NCBI GenBank assembly: GCA_028284075.1
Contig: JANQSL010000171.1
Location: 35,335-99,334, forward strand
From: Candidatus Sumerlaeia bacterium
GTDB taxonomy: Bacteria; Sumerlaeota; Sumerlaeia; SLMS01; JAHLLQ01
Direction of reading: 5' to 3'
Length of the DNA: 64,000 bases
In this document: piece after piece, positions 17,314 to 27,900 of the stretch
Layout: each line of letters begins with the position of its first letter
How positions within the stretch are numbered: position 1 is the first letter of the stretch
Notes under the pieces: model-generated
What the model was told of the DNA's origin: nothing
Databases searched by the model: none
The model's input: only the letters and a program-made list of their open reading frames with translations
Translations under genes and position numbers: made by a program

Positions 17314-18762
17314 TCAGGAAACGGCGCTTTGTTTTCTGCGGTGCTGATCCACCGCCACGCAAAACGCCTTGTAGAATTCCTTGATTGCTTTCATTTCCCA
17401 GTCCGCAAGAAGGCCTGCGTCGTAACTTTTGCGTACGTCCGTGAACATACTCACAAGTTGCTGACGCATCTTCTCAAGCTGGTCCGGCGTGAGTTCCTTC
17501 ATGTCGCTCAGACACAACTCCACACGACGGTCTTCCGGCGATATTTCACCGGATTCGTTCTGTTTGTCGTCAGCCGCTTCCGGAGCCAGAGGCTGATCCG
17601 TCATCCCGGCGATCAGGTTCTTTGCATCCGGCGACTGTGGGCCCAGTGCCTCGACAAGGTCCGCGGCGGACACACCCTGGGTGGGAAGATCGGCAAAGCC
17701 CTCTCCCAGTCGCTCGTCAGCTTCGGAAAGCCACGATTCGAAGTCGTCCACTCCATCGACTTCGTCATCGGTTCCCTGGACGGGGTTTTCATCTTCGTCA
17801 AGGCTCTCGCCAAGCTCCTCGGCGAGTTTGTGGAGGGCTCCCTGGAGGACTTTCAACTTGGGGCTGTTGGGCATGCAGTTCAGGGCCCCGTCGACAGCCA
17901 GCTGAGCGCGGTGTGGTTCGCGCGCCTCCAGAAGCAGCTCGGCGGCGCGTTCATAAGACTGGCTTGCCGGACCCTTCTTGGCCTGCGACATCAGCAACTC
18001 GCCCTGGAGGTAGTGGGTCATGCCGTTCTGATCGTCCAGCTCCAGCATTGACGTGACGGTTTCCTGGGCGCCCCGCACCTGACCATACTGCATGTAGAAG
18101 TCGACGACCCATTTGAGCTGTTCCGCGGCTGCATCGGGCCGTCCCATGCGCGAGAACAGATAAGCAAGTTCCTTCCGGGCCTTAACCGCACCGGGCTGAA
18201 GAATAATCAGAATGTTATAGATAGAAAGAGTCTTTTCAAGCTCTCCGCGAACGGCATAGGATTCGGCTGCGAGCATGTACTCGCGGAAGGCGTCATCCTT
18301 CCGGTTCAGTTCGAGATAAAGCGCGGCCAGTTTTGACCGGGTGATCTCATCCCGGGGATCGAGTTGAACCGCCTGCTCCAGGTAGGGAAGGGCGTCTTCA
18401 TGCATTCCCTTGTTGATGTACATCTCACCGCGGAACAGCAGGTCGTTGGACTTGTCGTCCTCACCGAAGAGGTTCTTGGTCACCTCGTCGAGACCGCAGT
18501 CGTAATACATCGCAACGAGCTCGATCAGTAACCCGCCTTCGTAGGCGTCACACTGTGAATACTGGCACTTGAAGGTACGCTCCGATGTGTCGATAATCAT
18601 CGACTTGCGAACCAGGTCTTTATGAACCGGGCAGTGGATTCGGACGATACTGCCCTCTTGGTAGATGGAAGACTCTGTAAACCCCATCCGCTTGAGAACG
18701 ACAAACGGGTCCAGAGACGCGTTGAAGGAATAATCCGAGTCTTTGAGTTCGAATCGAGCCAT
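17314..18762 (-). CDS. CHC2-like zinc-finger and TPR protein
   Basis: 482 residues from the ATG at 18762. The frame is open to 18999, but that extension is low-complexity and overlaps the divergent gene's leader. Residues 40-80 resemble a DnaG-type CHC2 zinc finger: C44-P-V-H47 and C66-x4-C71, followed by AYEGGLLIELVAMYY, as in primase zinc ribbons. Residues about 95-310 are TPR repeats (ALPYLEQAVQLDPRDEITRS and others). The C-terminus is acidic then helical. No toprim or primase core is present, so a nucleic-acid role is not established. It lies 76 bp upstream of the two PilT-type genes on the same strand and may be an adaptor for the pilus motors. Function otherwise unknown. Confidence 0.7.
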   Translation of the reverse strand: MARFELKDSDYSFNASLDPFVVLKRMGFTESSIYQEGSIVRIHCPVHKDLVRKSMIIDTSERTFKCQYSQCDAYEGGLLIELVAMYYDCGLDEVTKNLFGEDDKSNDLLFRGEMYINKGMHEDALPYLEQAVQLDPRDEITRSKLAALYLELNRKDDAFREYMLAAESYAVRGELEKTLSIYNILIILQPGAVKARKELAYLFSRMGRPDAAAEQLKWVVDFYMQYGQVRGAQETVTSMLELDDQNGMTHYLQGELLMSQAKKGPASQSYERAAELLLEAREPHRAQLAVDGALNCMPNSPKLKVLQGALHKLAEELGESLDEDENPVQGTDDEVDGVDDFESWLSEADERLGEGFADLPTQGVSAADLVEALGPQSPDAKNLIAGMTDQPLAPEAADDKQNESGEISPEDRRVELCLSDMKELTPDQLEKMRQQLVSMFTDVRKSYDAGLLADWEMKAIKEFYKAFCVAVDQHRRKQSAVS

Positions 18763-18992
18763 ACGGAAATGGCAGCCCCGATCGCCAACAGGCCGATATC
18801 GTCCCGCCGATAATGTCACAGCAGGCTTACTACCGAGCCTTGGCGACGTCTTGAGGCAGCGGCAAGCCTTTTCACCCGCTGCCGAAGCACCGAATCCTGC
18901 CGTTTCTGCACTTGCGCTGGCCCCCGGCATGGCTGCCAGGCACGGTTTCCGCAAATTACGGGATTCAATCGCCCTGCCTGAGGCAATGCACC

Positions 18993-20798
18993 ATGACATG
19001 CCCCGACCTTCGCTCTTTTCTGGATCACCTTCGCCATCGAGGCGAGCTTGTGGAGATTACGGCTCCTGTCGACGCTGATCAGGAGATTGCGGAGATTCAC
19101 CGTCGAGTCATTTCAGCCCGAGGACCGGCGCTGCTTTTCACGAATGTGAAAGGAGCTCGGTTTCCGGTGGTCACCAATCTGTTTGGCTCGACAGAGCGGA
19201 CCTTCGCAGCCTTCGGAGAGAGACCGGGTAATTTTGTCCGAGACGCCGCGGACTTTGCGGTTCACTCGATGCCGCCAACTCCGGGCAAACTGTGGGATGC
19301 CCGGGACCTCATTCGGCAGGGGCTTTCCATCGGAATGCGCCGCATGGCGGAGGCTCCCATTGCAGATGTGATGGAGGAACCTCGCCTCAACAACGTTCCA
19401 ATGCTCAAGCTCTGGCCGGAAGATGGTGGTCATTTCATGACCCTGCCGCTGGTGCTCACGGAAAGCCCGGAAGACGGGCGTCCCAATCTCGGGATGTATC
19501 GCATTCAGCGTTACGACAACCGTCGTACCGGTATTCACTGGCAGATTCACAAGGGTGGCGGTTATCATTATTCGGAAGCGGAAGCGCGGAATGAGCCATT
19601 GCCCGTGACCATTCTTGCAGGCGGCCCCCCTGCTTTGATGCTTGGGGCAATCGCTCCGTTGCCGGAAGGCGTACCTGAGTTGCTGCTGTCATCGCTGTTG
19701 CTTGGAAAGCGCCTTCCGGTTCTGCGCAGGAAGTCATGGCCTCATCCTATTCCCGCCGACTGCGAATTTGCCTTTCTCGGCCATGTTCCTCCACATAAAC
19801 GCCGTGACGAAGGCCCCTTTGGCGATCACTACGGGTACTACAGCCTGAAACATCCTTACCCCGTGTTTCATTGCCGGCGCGTCATGCGCCGCCGCGATGC
19901 CATCTGGCCCGCGACGGTTGTCGGAAAACCCCGGCAGGAGGATTTCTTCATCGGCGACTATCTTCAGGACCTTTTGAGTCCGCTTTTCCCGCTGGTGATG
20001 CCTTCCGTGCGTGCATTGTGGTCCTATGGCGAAACAGGCTTTCATTCGCTGGCGGCAGCCGTTGTTCATGATCGTTACCCCCGCGAGGCCATGGCTTCCG
20101 CCTTCCGCATTCTGGGGGAGGGGCAGCTGTCTCTGACGAAGTTTTTGCTGGTTCTCGACAAACCCTTGAATTTGCAAGACTTTCCAGGTGTGCTTCAGCA
20201 TGTCCTTGAGCGTGTGAATTGGGAGACGGATCTTTTTATTTTCTCCAACATCGCCATGGATACACTCGATTACGCGGGACCGGAGGTGAACAAGGGCAGC
20301 AAGGGAGTCATCCTCGCTCTTGGCGAGTCCGTTCGCGAGTTATCCGGGGAATTCAGAGGCAGTGCGCCTTCTGGTGTGGAGAACGTTCGTGTCTTTTGTC
20401 CTGGCTGTTTGGTTGTGGACGGTCCGAGTTACGAGGTGGACGCGGAGTTTCCAAAGAAACTTGCTCAGTCCGGTTCGCTCAAGAACTGGCCGTTGATCGT
20501 CCTTTGTGACCGCCCGTCGCAGGCGGCGGCCAGTACCATTAACTTTCTCTGGACGACCTTCACCCGTTTCAATCCCGCAACGGACCTGTATGGTTCGGAG
20601 GAGCGTATCGTTCAGGGTCATATTGCCTACAGCGGTCCGGTAGTCCTGGATGCACGCGTCAAGCCCTGGTATCCGAAGGAAGTGTTCGCGGCACCGGACG
20701 TGGCGAACCTGGTGAGCCGCCGTTGGAACGAATACTTTCCCGGCGGCAACGTGGAGATGGGTTCCAGCGATTTGGGAGATTTGACGCCGGACAGTTAG
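18993..20798 (+). CDS. UbiD-family decarboxylase
   Basis: 601 residues from ATG 18993 (MTCPDLRSFLDHLRHRGEL). UbiD enzymes use prenylated FMN to decarboxylate aromatic or alpha,beta-unsaturated acids. Family landmarks are GARFPVVTNLFGS near the N-terminus, GIHWQIHKGGGYHY in the middle and the catalytic Glu region KRRDEGPFGDHYGYYS (about 270-285). The length fits the roughly 600-residue subgroup often tied to quinone biosynthesis rather than the 490-residue E. coli enzyme. No UbiX (prFMN synthase) or menaquinone genes are in the window, so the substrate is open. The frame is open upstream to 18912, but those residues are not family-like. Divergent from the zinc-finger/TPR gene across 230 bp. 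Confidence 0.9.
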   Translation: MTCPDLRSFLDHLRHRGELVEITAPVDADQEIAEIHRRVISARGPALLFTNVKGARFPVVTNLFGSTERTFAAFGERPGNFVRDAADFAVHSMPPTPGKLWDARDLIRQGLSIGMRRMAEAPIADVMEEPRLNNVPMLKLWPEDGGHFMTLPLVLTESPEDGRPNLGMYRIQRYDNRRTGIHWQIHKGGGYHYSEAEARNEPLPVTILAGGPPALMLGAIAPLPEGVPELLLSSLLLGKRLPVLRRKSWPHPIPADCEFAFLGHVPPHKRRDEGPFGDHYGYYSLKHPYPVFHCRRVMRRRDAIWPATVVGKPRQEDFFIGDYLQDLLSPLFPLVMPSVRALWSYGETGFHSLAAAVVHDRYPREAMASAFRILGEGQLSLTKFLLVLDKPLNLQDFPGVLQHVLERVNWETDLFIFSNIAMDTLDYAGPEVNKGSKGVILALGESVRELSGEFRGSAPSGVENVRVFCPGCLVVDGPSYEVDAEFPKKLAQSGSLKNWPLIVLCDRPSQAAASTINFLWTTFTRFNPATDLYGSEERIVQGHIAYSGPVVLDARVKPWYPKEVFAAPDVANLVSRRWNEYFPGGNVEMGSSDLGDLTPDS

Positions 20799-20854
20799 AA
20801 GTAACGCGGTTTGTCTGGAGTCTTCTCGTAAAGTCGGACGGCAATTGACAGAGT

Positions 20855-20887
20855 GTGGAAAAACAGGCGGCTTCTTGCGAAGCCGCC
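20855..20887 (-). terminator. Rho-independent terminator
   Basis: A perfect 9-bp stem GGCGGCTTC/GAAGCCGCC (20866-20874 and 20879-20887) with a 4-base loop. Read on the minus strand it is followed by TGTTTTTCC, so it ends transcription of the minus-strand gene at 20922-21626. On the plus strand no T-tract follows, so it is weaker for the UbiD gene. Confidence 0.8.
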
Positions 20888-20921
20888 CGAATTGCAATCC
20901 GTATCGGACTTGCGAGAGTTT

Positions 20922-21626
20922 CTATTCGGAATCCTTGCGCGTTTGTTCCCCGCCAATATCTTTGGTCGTGTCTTCCAGCTTCTGTGTATCCGCGTGCTCG
21001 ACAACTTTCTTCGAGGTGGAATGAGCAAAGAGTCCATTGCCATTCCCATTGCGTGCTTTCGCTCTCCAGTCGGATTCGAGCGCCTCTTCCAGTTTTGGAA
21101 AGAAACGAACCACGAGCACGTTGGAGCAGTTGATAATTGTCCAGCCGCCCTCTTCGTTCTCGGCATAAATCGGACGGCCTGCGAAGAGCAGTTTTTGTGC
21201 GTGTGGCTTGTCGGGCGGCGCTCCGATGATTTCAGTGTATCGCAGATAAACGATTTCGCCGCTCTTGAGCCAGAGTTTCGCGAATCCCGGACACCAGTCG
21301 CCACGCTTTGTGTCCATGCGCTGCTCCGCCAGCCCCGGTCCTTCATCGCGAATGCGGGACTTCCAGTCCGACTCGCTCATGACGCGCATTTCTTTGGTGC
21401 CTGCGGGCGGTTTCCACCTCGGAACACTGCCGTTGATGAAATCCATGCGCTCGACGCTTGCCGCAGGGATCGTAAAGGTTGAGTCCTCCGCGTTAATTGT
21501 CAGCCTCGATCCGGAGCTGAGACGCGTCGGGCCGGCGACTTCGACGACTTCCTTCGCTTCCTCATCCGTGCAGGTGAACTTGAGTTCCGTGCCGCTGACC
21601 AGCCGCACCTTGATATCGAGAGCCAT
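20922..21626 (-). CDS. Hypothetical protein
   Basis: 234 residues with no signal peptide or membrane segment. The N-terminal 65 residues look like a beta-rich module (MALDIKVRLVSGTELKFTC, LTINAEDSTFTIPAASVERM). A second beta-rich region around residues 110-180 includes GFAKLWLKSGEIVYLRYTEI and GWTIINCSNVLVVRFFPKL. The last 45 residues are charged and probably disordered. I do not recognise the family. It is followed by a clear terminator and lies between the UbiD and RsmB-like genes as a single-gene unit. Confidence 0.6.
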   Translation of the reverse strand: MALDIKVRLVSGTELKFTCTDEEAKEVVEVAGPTRLSSGSRLTINAEDSTFTIPAASVERMDFINGSVPRWKPPAGTKEMRVMSESDWKSRIRDEGPGLAEQRMDTKRGDWCPGFAKLWLKSGEIVYLRYTEIIGAPPDKPHAQKLLFAGRPIYAENEEGGWTIINCSNVLVVRFFPKLEEALESDWRAKARNGNGNGLFAHSTSKKVVEHADTQKLEDTTKDIGGEQTRKDSE

Positions 21627-21703
21627 CGGCGTACCTCGTGGCGATGAAGGGGTGACGATTCCTGCAGATCATCCTACAGCATTTTCCCGTCCGCGAGCGA
21701 AAA

Positions 21704-23143
21704 TCACGAGGCTCGCACATAGCGGGCGATGAAGAATCCGTCAGTTTGATGTACGGACGGAAGGAGTGTTACCGTGTGCTTTGGGGAGAGCGTTCCGGGG
21801 AAAAGAGACGCTTGGTTGAGACGGAAGGGTCTAAACCCCATTTTTTCAATGATTTGGAGTTGGTCAAAGGTTTCTTCCGGCTCAAAGCTGCAAACAGCGT
21901 AGACAAGCGCTCCGCCTTTCTTGACGAGCGGAGCGTAAGTCTCGATGCACTCACGCTGGAGCGCTGCTGTTTCCTTCAAACGGTCTGCGAGGGAGCCTCG
22001 CAGCATCAATTCCGGTGATCGGCGCAGTGTTCCGAAACCAAGACAGGGTGCATCGATCAGAACGCTATCGTAAGGGCTTTTGTCTCTCGATGTGCCTGGT
22101 TTTTGGAGCCGAATGCAGGATGTTCCCGCTCGGCCAAGGCGTTTGCGCAGGCCTTCAAGACGTTCCTCCGACGCATCATGAGCGAAGACTTCGCCCTGGT
22201 TGTGCATCAGTGTGGCCATGTGCAGCGATTTGCCGCCACCGCCCGCGCACGCATCGAGAACCCGCCAGCCGGGCTGCGGGGAGAGGGCGAGGGAAACGAG
22301 CTGACTACCCTCATCCTGTACCTCAAACCAGCCGTCGTTGTACGACGCAAGCGGACGCAGGTTTGCTTTTTTGAGAACTCGCACTCCGTCCCGCGACCAT
22401 TTCGATGCCTCACATGGAATCTGGTTCTCGTTAAAGGCACCGACGACATGACGTCGTTTCGTTTTCAGGCGATTGACACGGACGTCCAGGGGTGCTGGTC
22501 GACCCATGCTCTCAAACAGCGCGGTTGCTTTGTCAGGGCCGAATCGTTGAGCCCATCGTTCCACGAGATCGCGTGCAATGGACCATCTGGCGGATTCCCG
22601 CACGACTCCCGGCGCCATTGTGAGATCCGGATCCCGGCTGAGGCGAATGGCAAACTCCTGCAGGTCGGCGGCATCTTCATGGTTCTCACCACCGCTCGCA
22701 CGCAGCGCTGCAATAACGAGCCGCACGGCATCGTCCGGTTTGGCACCGCAGTCTTCCATAAGCCAGCGGATCATCGCGAAGAGTGCCTCACGTTCCGATG
22801 GTATTGCTTCGGGGACGGCCTGGGCTTCTTCCCATTCAAAGGCCGGAACTTTGCGATCTGCCCACTGAAGAAGCGTCAGCAGTCGGATCCGAGCCCGCAG
22901 CATTGCGGATGCGGAAGCTGCCAGGAACCGTCCGGGGCTTCCCGATATCCTGGCCTGCGTCCGCAGGAATCTGCCGATGACATCCATTGGCGGGTAAGGT
23001 TGAACGATGAGTTCCCTATACAACTGGGAGAGCCAGCCTCGAAGCTGATCATGGCGCGGGGATTCTGGAATCAGACGGTGGGCGTCCATTCGTCGGGCGG
23101 TTTGACCTGTTCGATGTCGTGTCGGAACGATTTCGGAAACCAT
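21704..23143 (-). CDS. rsmB: RsmB-like rRNA (cytosine-C5)-methyltransferase
   Basis: About 479 residues from ATG 23143. The frame is open to a TTG at 23257, and an ATG at 23089 is also possible; none has a convincing ribosome site. The helical N-terminal half is where RsmB has its NusB-like RNA-binding domain. The C-terminal half is a NOL1/NOP2/Sun methyltransferase: SAM loop VLDACAGGGGKSLHMA, first catalytic Cys in DAPCLGFGTLRRSPEL, second Cys in YAVCSFEPEE. It would methylate a cytosine in 16S rRNA. The Gly-Thr of the usual DAPCSGxGT is partly changed (LGFGT). Divergent from the aminotransferase gene. Confidence 0.85.
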   Translation of the reverse strand: MVSEIVPTRHRTGQTARRMDAHRLIPESPRHDQLRGWLSQLYRELIVQPYPPMDVIGRFLRTQARISGSPGRFLAASASAMLRARIRLLTLLQWADRKVPAFEWEEAQAVPEAIPSEREALFAMIRWLMEDCGAKPDDAVRLVIAALRASGGENHEDAADLQEFAIRLSRDPDLTMAPGVVRESARWSIARDLVERWAQRFGPDKATALFESMGRPAPLDVRVNRLKTKRRHVVGAFNENQIPCEASKWSRDGVRVLKKANLRPLASYNDGWFEVQDEGSQLVSLALSPQPGWRVLDACAGGGGKSLHMATLMHNQGEVFAHDASEERLEGLRKRLGRAGTSCIRLQKPGTSRDKSPYDSVLIDAPCLGFGTLRRSPELMLRGSLADRLKETAALQRECIETYAPLVKKGGALVYAVCSFEPEETFDQLQIIEKMGFRPFRLNQASLFPGTLSPKHTVTLLPSVHQTDGFFIARYVRAS

Positions 23144-23357
23144 TGGAAGGACCAGAGTCGGGACACTATCGAAGAATCTCGTTAACTTCCCGGACGCGTC
23201 ATTTGTACCACATGGAGTTGGGGGCTTTCCGGTGGCTTGATCACGTTTAATCAACAAACCTCTGAGAACACCCGGGTTGAGCTTGCTTTCGTAAAAGTGG
23301 CCTCGCTATTGGTCCCGCCGCTCGGCGGTTCCGATGCCGGGTTACCGGAGTCTCGCC

Positions 23358-24233
23358 ATGTCCGACCAGATTATCTATCTCGACGGCCGGTACGTTACCC
23401 GCGCTGAGGCGAAAATCAGTGTTTTCGATCATGCGGTTCTCTATGGGGACGGTGTTTTTGAGGGTATCCGGCTTTACGGCGGCAACGTCTTCCGCCTGGA
23501 GGAGCACCTCGAGCGGCTCTGGGATTCGGCCCATGCCATCATGCTGGACATTCCCATGTCTCGTCAGGAGATGGCTGAGGCGGTTTGTGAGACATGCCGG
23601 CGCAATGAATTGAAGGACGGTTACGTTCGCCTTGTTGTCACGCGGGGCGAAGGTGACCTCGGACTTTCACCGAATCTTTGTCCGAAAGCGGGGGTTTTTA
23701 TTATCGCCGCGAAAATCCGTCTCTATCCCGAGGAGTATTACGAGAACGGTCTGCCAATCATCACCGCTCCGACCAGGCGGCTTCCGCCGGACGCGTTTTC
23801 TCCCAGAATCAAGAGCTTGAATTACCTCAACAACATCGTTGCCAAGATCAATGCAATCAACGGCAAGGTGCTCGAAGCACTGATGCTCAATCAGGACGGG
23901 TTCGTTGTGGAGGCCACCGGCGACAATGTTTTCCTGGTGAAGAAGGGTGAGCTCATCACGCCACCAACATGGCTTGGTCCGTTGAAGGGGGTTACCCGGG
24001 ACGCGGTTATGGAGCTGGCGGCAGATGAGGGAATCATGGTTCGCGAAGAGCCGTTTACGCTCTATGAGGTTTATACCGCAGATGAGGCGTTTCTCACGGG
24101 AACCGCTGCGGAAGTTATCGCGGTTTCTTCCGTCGACGGACGCCGCATCGGTGATGGCAAGCCAGGAGCCATTACACGTCGACTGCTGACCAGGTTCCGG
24201 GAGATCGTGACGGAACAGGGTGTAAGAATTTAG
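23358..24233 (+). CDS. ilvE: Branched-chain amino acid aminotransferase (class IV)
   Basis: 291 residues from ATG 23358, supported by CCGGAG about 8 bases upstream. An in-frame ATG at 23334 adds only 8 non-conserved residues. Class IV PLP fold: IIYLDGRYV near the start, FDHAVLYGDGVFEGIR (23-38), the PLP-binding lysine in RIKSLNYLNN (Lys152), then EATGDNVFLVK and FLTGTAAEVIAV. It interconverts branched-chain amino acids and their 2-oxo acids with glutamate. D-amino-acid aminotransferases share the fold, so the substrate call rests on similarity to IlvE. Confidence 0.9.
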   Translation: MSDQIIYLDGRYVTRAEAKISVFDHAVLYGDGVFEGIRLYGGNVFRLEEHLERLWDSAHAIMLDIPMSRQEMAEAVCETCRRNELKDGYVRLVVTRGEGDLGLSPNLCPKAGVFIIAAKIRLYPEEYYENGLPIITAPTRRLPPDAFSPRIKSLNYLNNIVAKINAINGKVLEALMLNQDGFVVEATGDNVFLVKKGELITPPTWLGPLKGVTRDAVMELAADEGIMVREEPFTLYEVYTADEAFLTGTAAEVIAVSSVDGRRIGDGKPGAITRRLLTRFREIVTEQGVRI

Positions 24234-24922
24234 GAACCCGGAGTCGGAGCGGGGTTCGCCGGGCGAAGAGAGCGCATCTCCGTCAGGACTTCCGAGTATT
24301 GTTCAAGGTCGGCCAGGTTGGTCCATTCCTGCGAATCCTCCAGGCGATCATAAAGCTCCTCACCACCATTTTCATAGCTGATGTAAGACCATTCTTTCGT
24401 GCACACACTGTGCGAATTCCGCGCACGGCTCGTGACAGCAATGTTTTCCCACTCCGCCTCAGGGTTCTCCAGCAACCCGACGAGACTTCTGCTGTCGGTT
24501 TTTGTTTCAGGCAGCCCACAGAGGTCGAGGATCGTTGCATGAAGATCCGTAAGGCTCATCACCGCATCCGCCTGCGATCGATAGTTTGCCAGACCTCCCT
24601 TGCATAAACTCCTGTCGTGGTCGGGAGAAGGTCCGTCAGGAGCGATTGCCGTGACGGGCCGCAGAGTGGCGACGGACAGTGGGCATTTGTGAAGAGCACG
24701 CCACGTTGAGCGAGACGATCAATGTTCGGTGTTTTGACGTCAGGGTGTCCGTCCATGCAGCCGGCCCAGGTGTTCAGGTCGTCCGCAATAATCACGAGAG
24801 TGTTCCAGTGCTTCGTGAGGGGCGACACCTTGCGCAAAGGTGGAAGCTCCGGTATTTGGAGAGGAGCAACCGGTCACGGCAGCCAGTGCAAGACCCGCGA
24901 TGAGCTGGCGTTTCCGGGTCAT
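24230..24922 (-). pseudogene. Decayed sulfatase lipoprotein gene
   Basis: Three pieces of one sulfatase lie in different frames. From 24922 there is a lipoprotein signal (MTRKRQLIAGLALAAVTGCSS). A frameshift near 24837 leads into NTLVIIADDLNTWAGC with the formylglycine motif PLCGPSRQSLLT. That frame ends near 24559, where the C-terminal part resumes directly (SLTDLHATILDLCGLPE ... ELYDRLEDSQEWTNLAD). The roughly 250 central residues of a normal 450-500-residue sulfatase are missing, so it is inactive through both a frameshift and an internal deletion. The original start overlaps the stop of the upstream fusion gene (ATGA), showing they were once coupled. Confidence 0.8.
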
Positions 24923-27900
24923 TGTTCCTGTGCCATCGCGATTGATTTGACCTGACGAAGATCGACTTTGCCTGTTCCCAGAAGAGGGATTTTTTCCACA
25001 TGAACAAAATCCTTTGTCCGGGGTAGCCAGAGATTCGGGATTGAACCGTCCGATGCAACCTGCCCGGCGGCTTTCCTCGCATCTTCCTCGGAAACGGTAT
25101 GGAGAACCACGAGTCGCTCGCCTTTTTTATCGTCCGGAACACCTGTCACCGCGAAGACCTGCTCCGATGCATCGATGGCGGTTTGCAAAGCCTCCTCCAC
25201 TCGAATGTGAGGAACCATTTCGCCGCCGATTTTGCTGAATCGTGACAGGCGGTCCGTGATTTCGATGAAGCCGCCCGCATCAATGCGCGCGATATCGCCT
25301 GTCGTGTACCATCCTTTGCGGAGGACCTCGCCCGTTTTTTCCGGCATTCCAAGATAGCCCTGCATGACATTGGGGCCGCGTACCAGCAGCAGGCCCTCCT
25401 TTTCGGGTTCCAGATCCCGGTGAGTCTCAGGGTCGACGATTCGAAGTGTGATGCCCGGCAGTGGCTGGCCTATCGTGCCTGGCTTTTGTCCTCGCTGGTA
25501 AATGCCCGGAGCACGGAAATCAGGCACGTTGAGGGAAACGATAGGCGAGCATTCCGTCGCTCCGTAGCCTTCCATGGGCTTGACGCCAAACTTTTCCTCG
25601 AAGGCACGGGCGATGGCCGGCCTGAGCTTTTCGGCGCCTGTCAATACAGCCTGCAGGGATCCAAACTGGCGGGCTTCCACGCGGCGTGTGTAAGTTTGCA
25701 GAAAGGTTGGCGTCGCGACGAGGAACGTCACGCGGTTGCTTTCGACAACCTGGCCGATGCCCGCCGGGTCGACAGGGTTCGGCCAGTAGGCGACACGGAT
25801 TCCGGCGGCGTGGGGCAGAAACAGTGTCGCGGTTGTTCCGAAGGAATGGAAGAAGGGAAGAATGCCGAGAATGCAGTCTCCGCGGTTGAGCGCGAACACT
25901 TCAGAGACGCCTCGCATGTTCGAGGAAATATTCCAGTGGGAGAGCATGACACCTTTTGGGACGCCGGTGCTTCCGCTGGAGAAGATGATGGTTGCCAGAT
26001 CGTCAACGCTTCGCCCTGCGGGCGCGCCCATCATGTGTTCCAGATAGGGGAGAGGAATGAAGAGAGCTCTTACCGCTCCCATAAACTTCTCGAAACCGGT
26101 GAGGCTTTCAAACAGATCTTCAACGAACAGGGGGTCACCCGGGATTTCCACCTTCAATTTGTCGAGAAATTGTCGGGAGGTAATGACCCTTTTGATCCCG
26201 CACTGATCCATGATTGTTCTCATAACGTCGGAAGACGCCGTGTAGTTGAGATTCACCGGCGGTTTTCCACACGACAAAGCGGCATGATTCACAACAGCTC
26301 CGGCAATGGACGGCGGGAGACAGATTCCGGCCATCTGCTCGTTGGCGAGCGTTTCCCGCAGCCGTATGCCGAGTGCAGTGACCGCACCCACAAACTCCAG
26401 GCGTTTGATTCCCTCCGGCTTGAGTGCATCGCTCATGCATTTCTCGAAAGGCCTTCTTCGAGCTGACAGGAATGCTTCGTGATGCAGGGGCCGCGCCGCC
26501 GACTTGCGATGCGACCAGGCCTCCGATACAAGCCGTGCAACGGCTTTCCTGACGTCCGGAGCCTGGCTTTTCCGCGGGAGCGGTTTGCCAAAAGAGATTG
26601 TGACATGCTCCGGGATGCGCGCCGGCAGCTTCTGCAGCCAGCGGTCAGGCCGATAGCTCAGAAGTGTTCCGCGGACACGATCAAGACACATGGGAATGAT
26701 CGGAGCTTCACCCGCATCTCTCATGATGCGCTCAAGCCCTTTGCGAAAAGGAAGTAACTGGCCCGTGCGTGAAATCTGACCTTCCGCAAAAATCAAAACC
26801 AGGTCACCGTGTGCAATCGCCTCCGATGCCTCTTTCATCGCGCGAATGACCTCCCTCGGAGGCATACGATCGGAGATGGGTATGGCATGGGAAAGCTTTG
26901 CAAAGGGCTTGATCAGGGGCTTGTTGTAGATGCCTTCGAACATGATGGGCCGTACGGGCCGGTCCATCGCGGCAATGACGAGCAAGCCGTCCATATAGCT
27001 CATATGGTTGCAGACAATCAGCCCGCCTCCCTGTTCCGGCACATGTTCGCGGCCGGTGACGCGCAGCCGGTAAACCGTATGAGTTGCGATGAAGAGAATC
27101 AGTCGAAGTGATGCGCCAGGGAGTGTCCATAGAGCAAAGAGGCCCATCACCAGGGTGAAAAGTCCCAGAGACAGAAACATTTGTTGGGCGGTGAAACCAA
27201 GAACACTGGTCAGAAGAAAGTAAACGGGGCCGCCGGAGATGAAGATTCCCGAGTACATCAGAAAATTCACGGTCCCGAGAACGCCGCCACGCGTCTCAGG
27301 TCTGGCTTTGTGCTGCACGAATGCTTTCAACGGAATAACGAAGAAACCCGAGAACAGACCGACCAGACTGACGTTGAGTCCCATCCAGAGCTCTGATGCC
27401 GGCATAAGATAGACCAGCATCGACAAACTGCCCATGAAGAAGGCCCCCAGCGGCACAAGACCCAACTCGATCTTGTCACCGGAGAGCTTCCCCGCGAGCC
27501 AGCTCCCCAACCCCACACCAACTCCGACATAGATAAAGAAACGGCTTGTTCCGAAACCGGAGAGGCCGAGTGTGTCTTCGGCAAGTTTCATGGCCGTTTG
27601 CAGTGCCAGCGCCGCCAGCGCCCACCAGAGAACGATACCAACGACGGCTTGTAACATCCCCCGCGTTGCGAGAATTTCTGCGACGTTACGACGTGAATCC
27701 CGCACAGGGAACGGCGTGATTCGACGCTCCGGGCTTGCGGCGGGAACCTTGTTGATTCCGAAGCTCACAACAAGGCCCGCGATTCCGATAACCAGCAGAA
27801 TTGCCAGAGGGACTCGAATGCCGAGGCCGTTTGCCTCGATCGCCGCCCCCCCCGCACTGGTTCCTATGATGGCGCCAAGAAAAGTGAGTCCGTCGATCCA

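Noticed and set aside
16882..18051. 389-codon open frame on the plus strand
   Set aside because: Antisense to the PilT-like and TPR genes; the low-complexity start mirrors the Pro-rich linker codons.
18763..18999. N-terminal extension of the zinc-finger/TPR protein to 18999
   Set aside because: The extra residues are low-complexity, overlap the UbiD gene's leader and start, and the zinc-finger protein has a good ATG at 18762.
22103..23185. 360-codon open frame on the plus strand
   Set aside because: Antisense to the RsmB-like gene, whose catalytic cysteines and SAM motif are intact.
25420..26466. 348-codon open frame on the plus strand
   Set aside because: Antisense to the acyl-ACP synthetase domain, which carries its AMP-binding motif.
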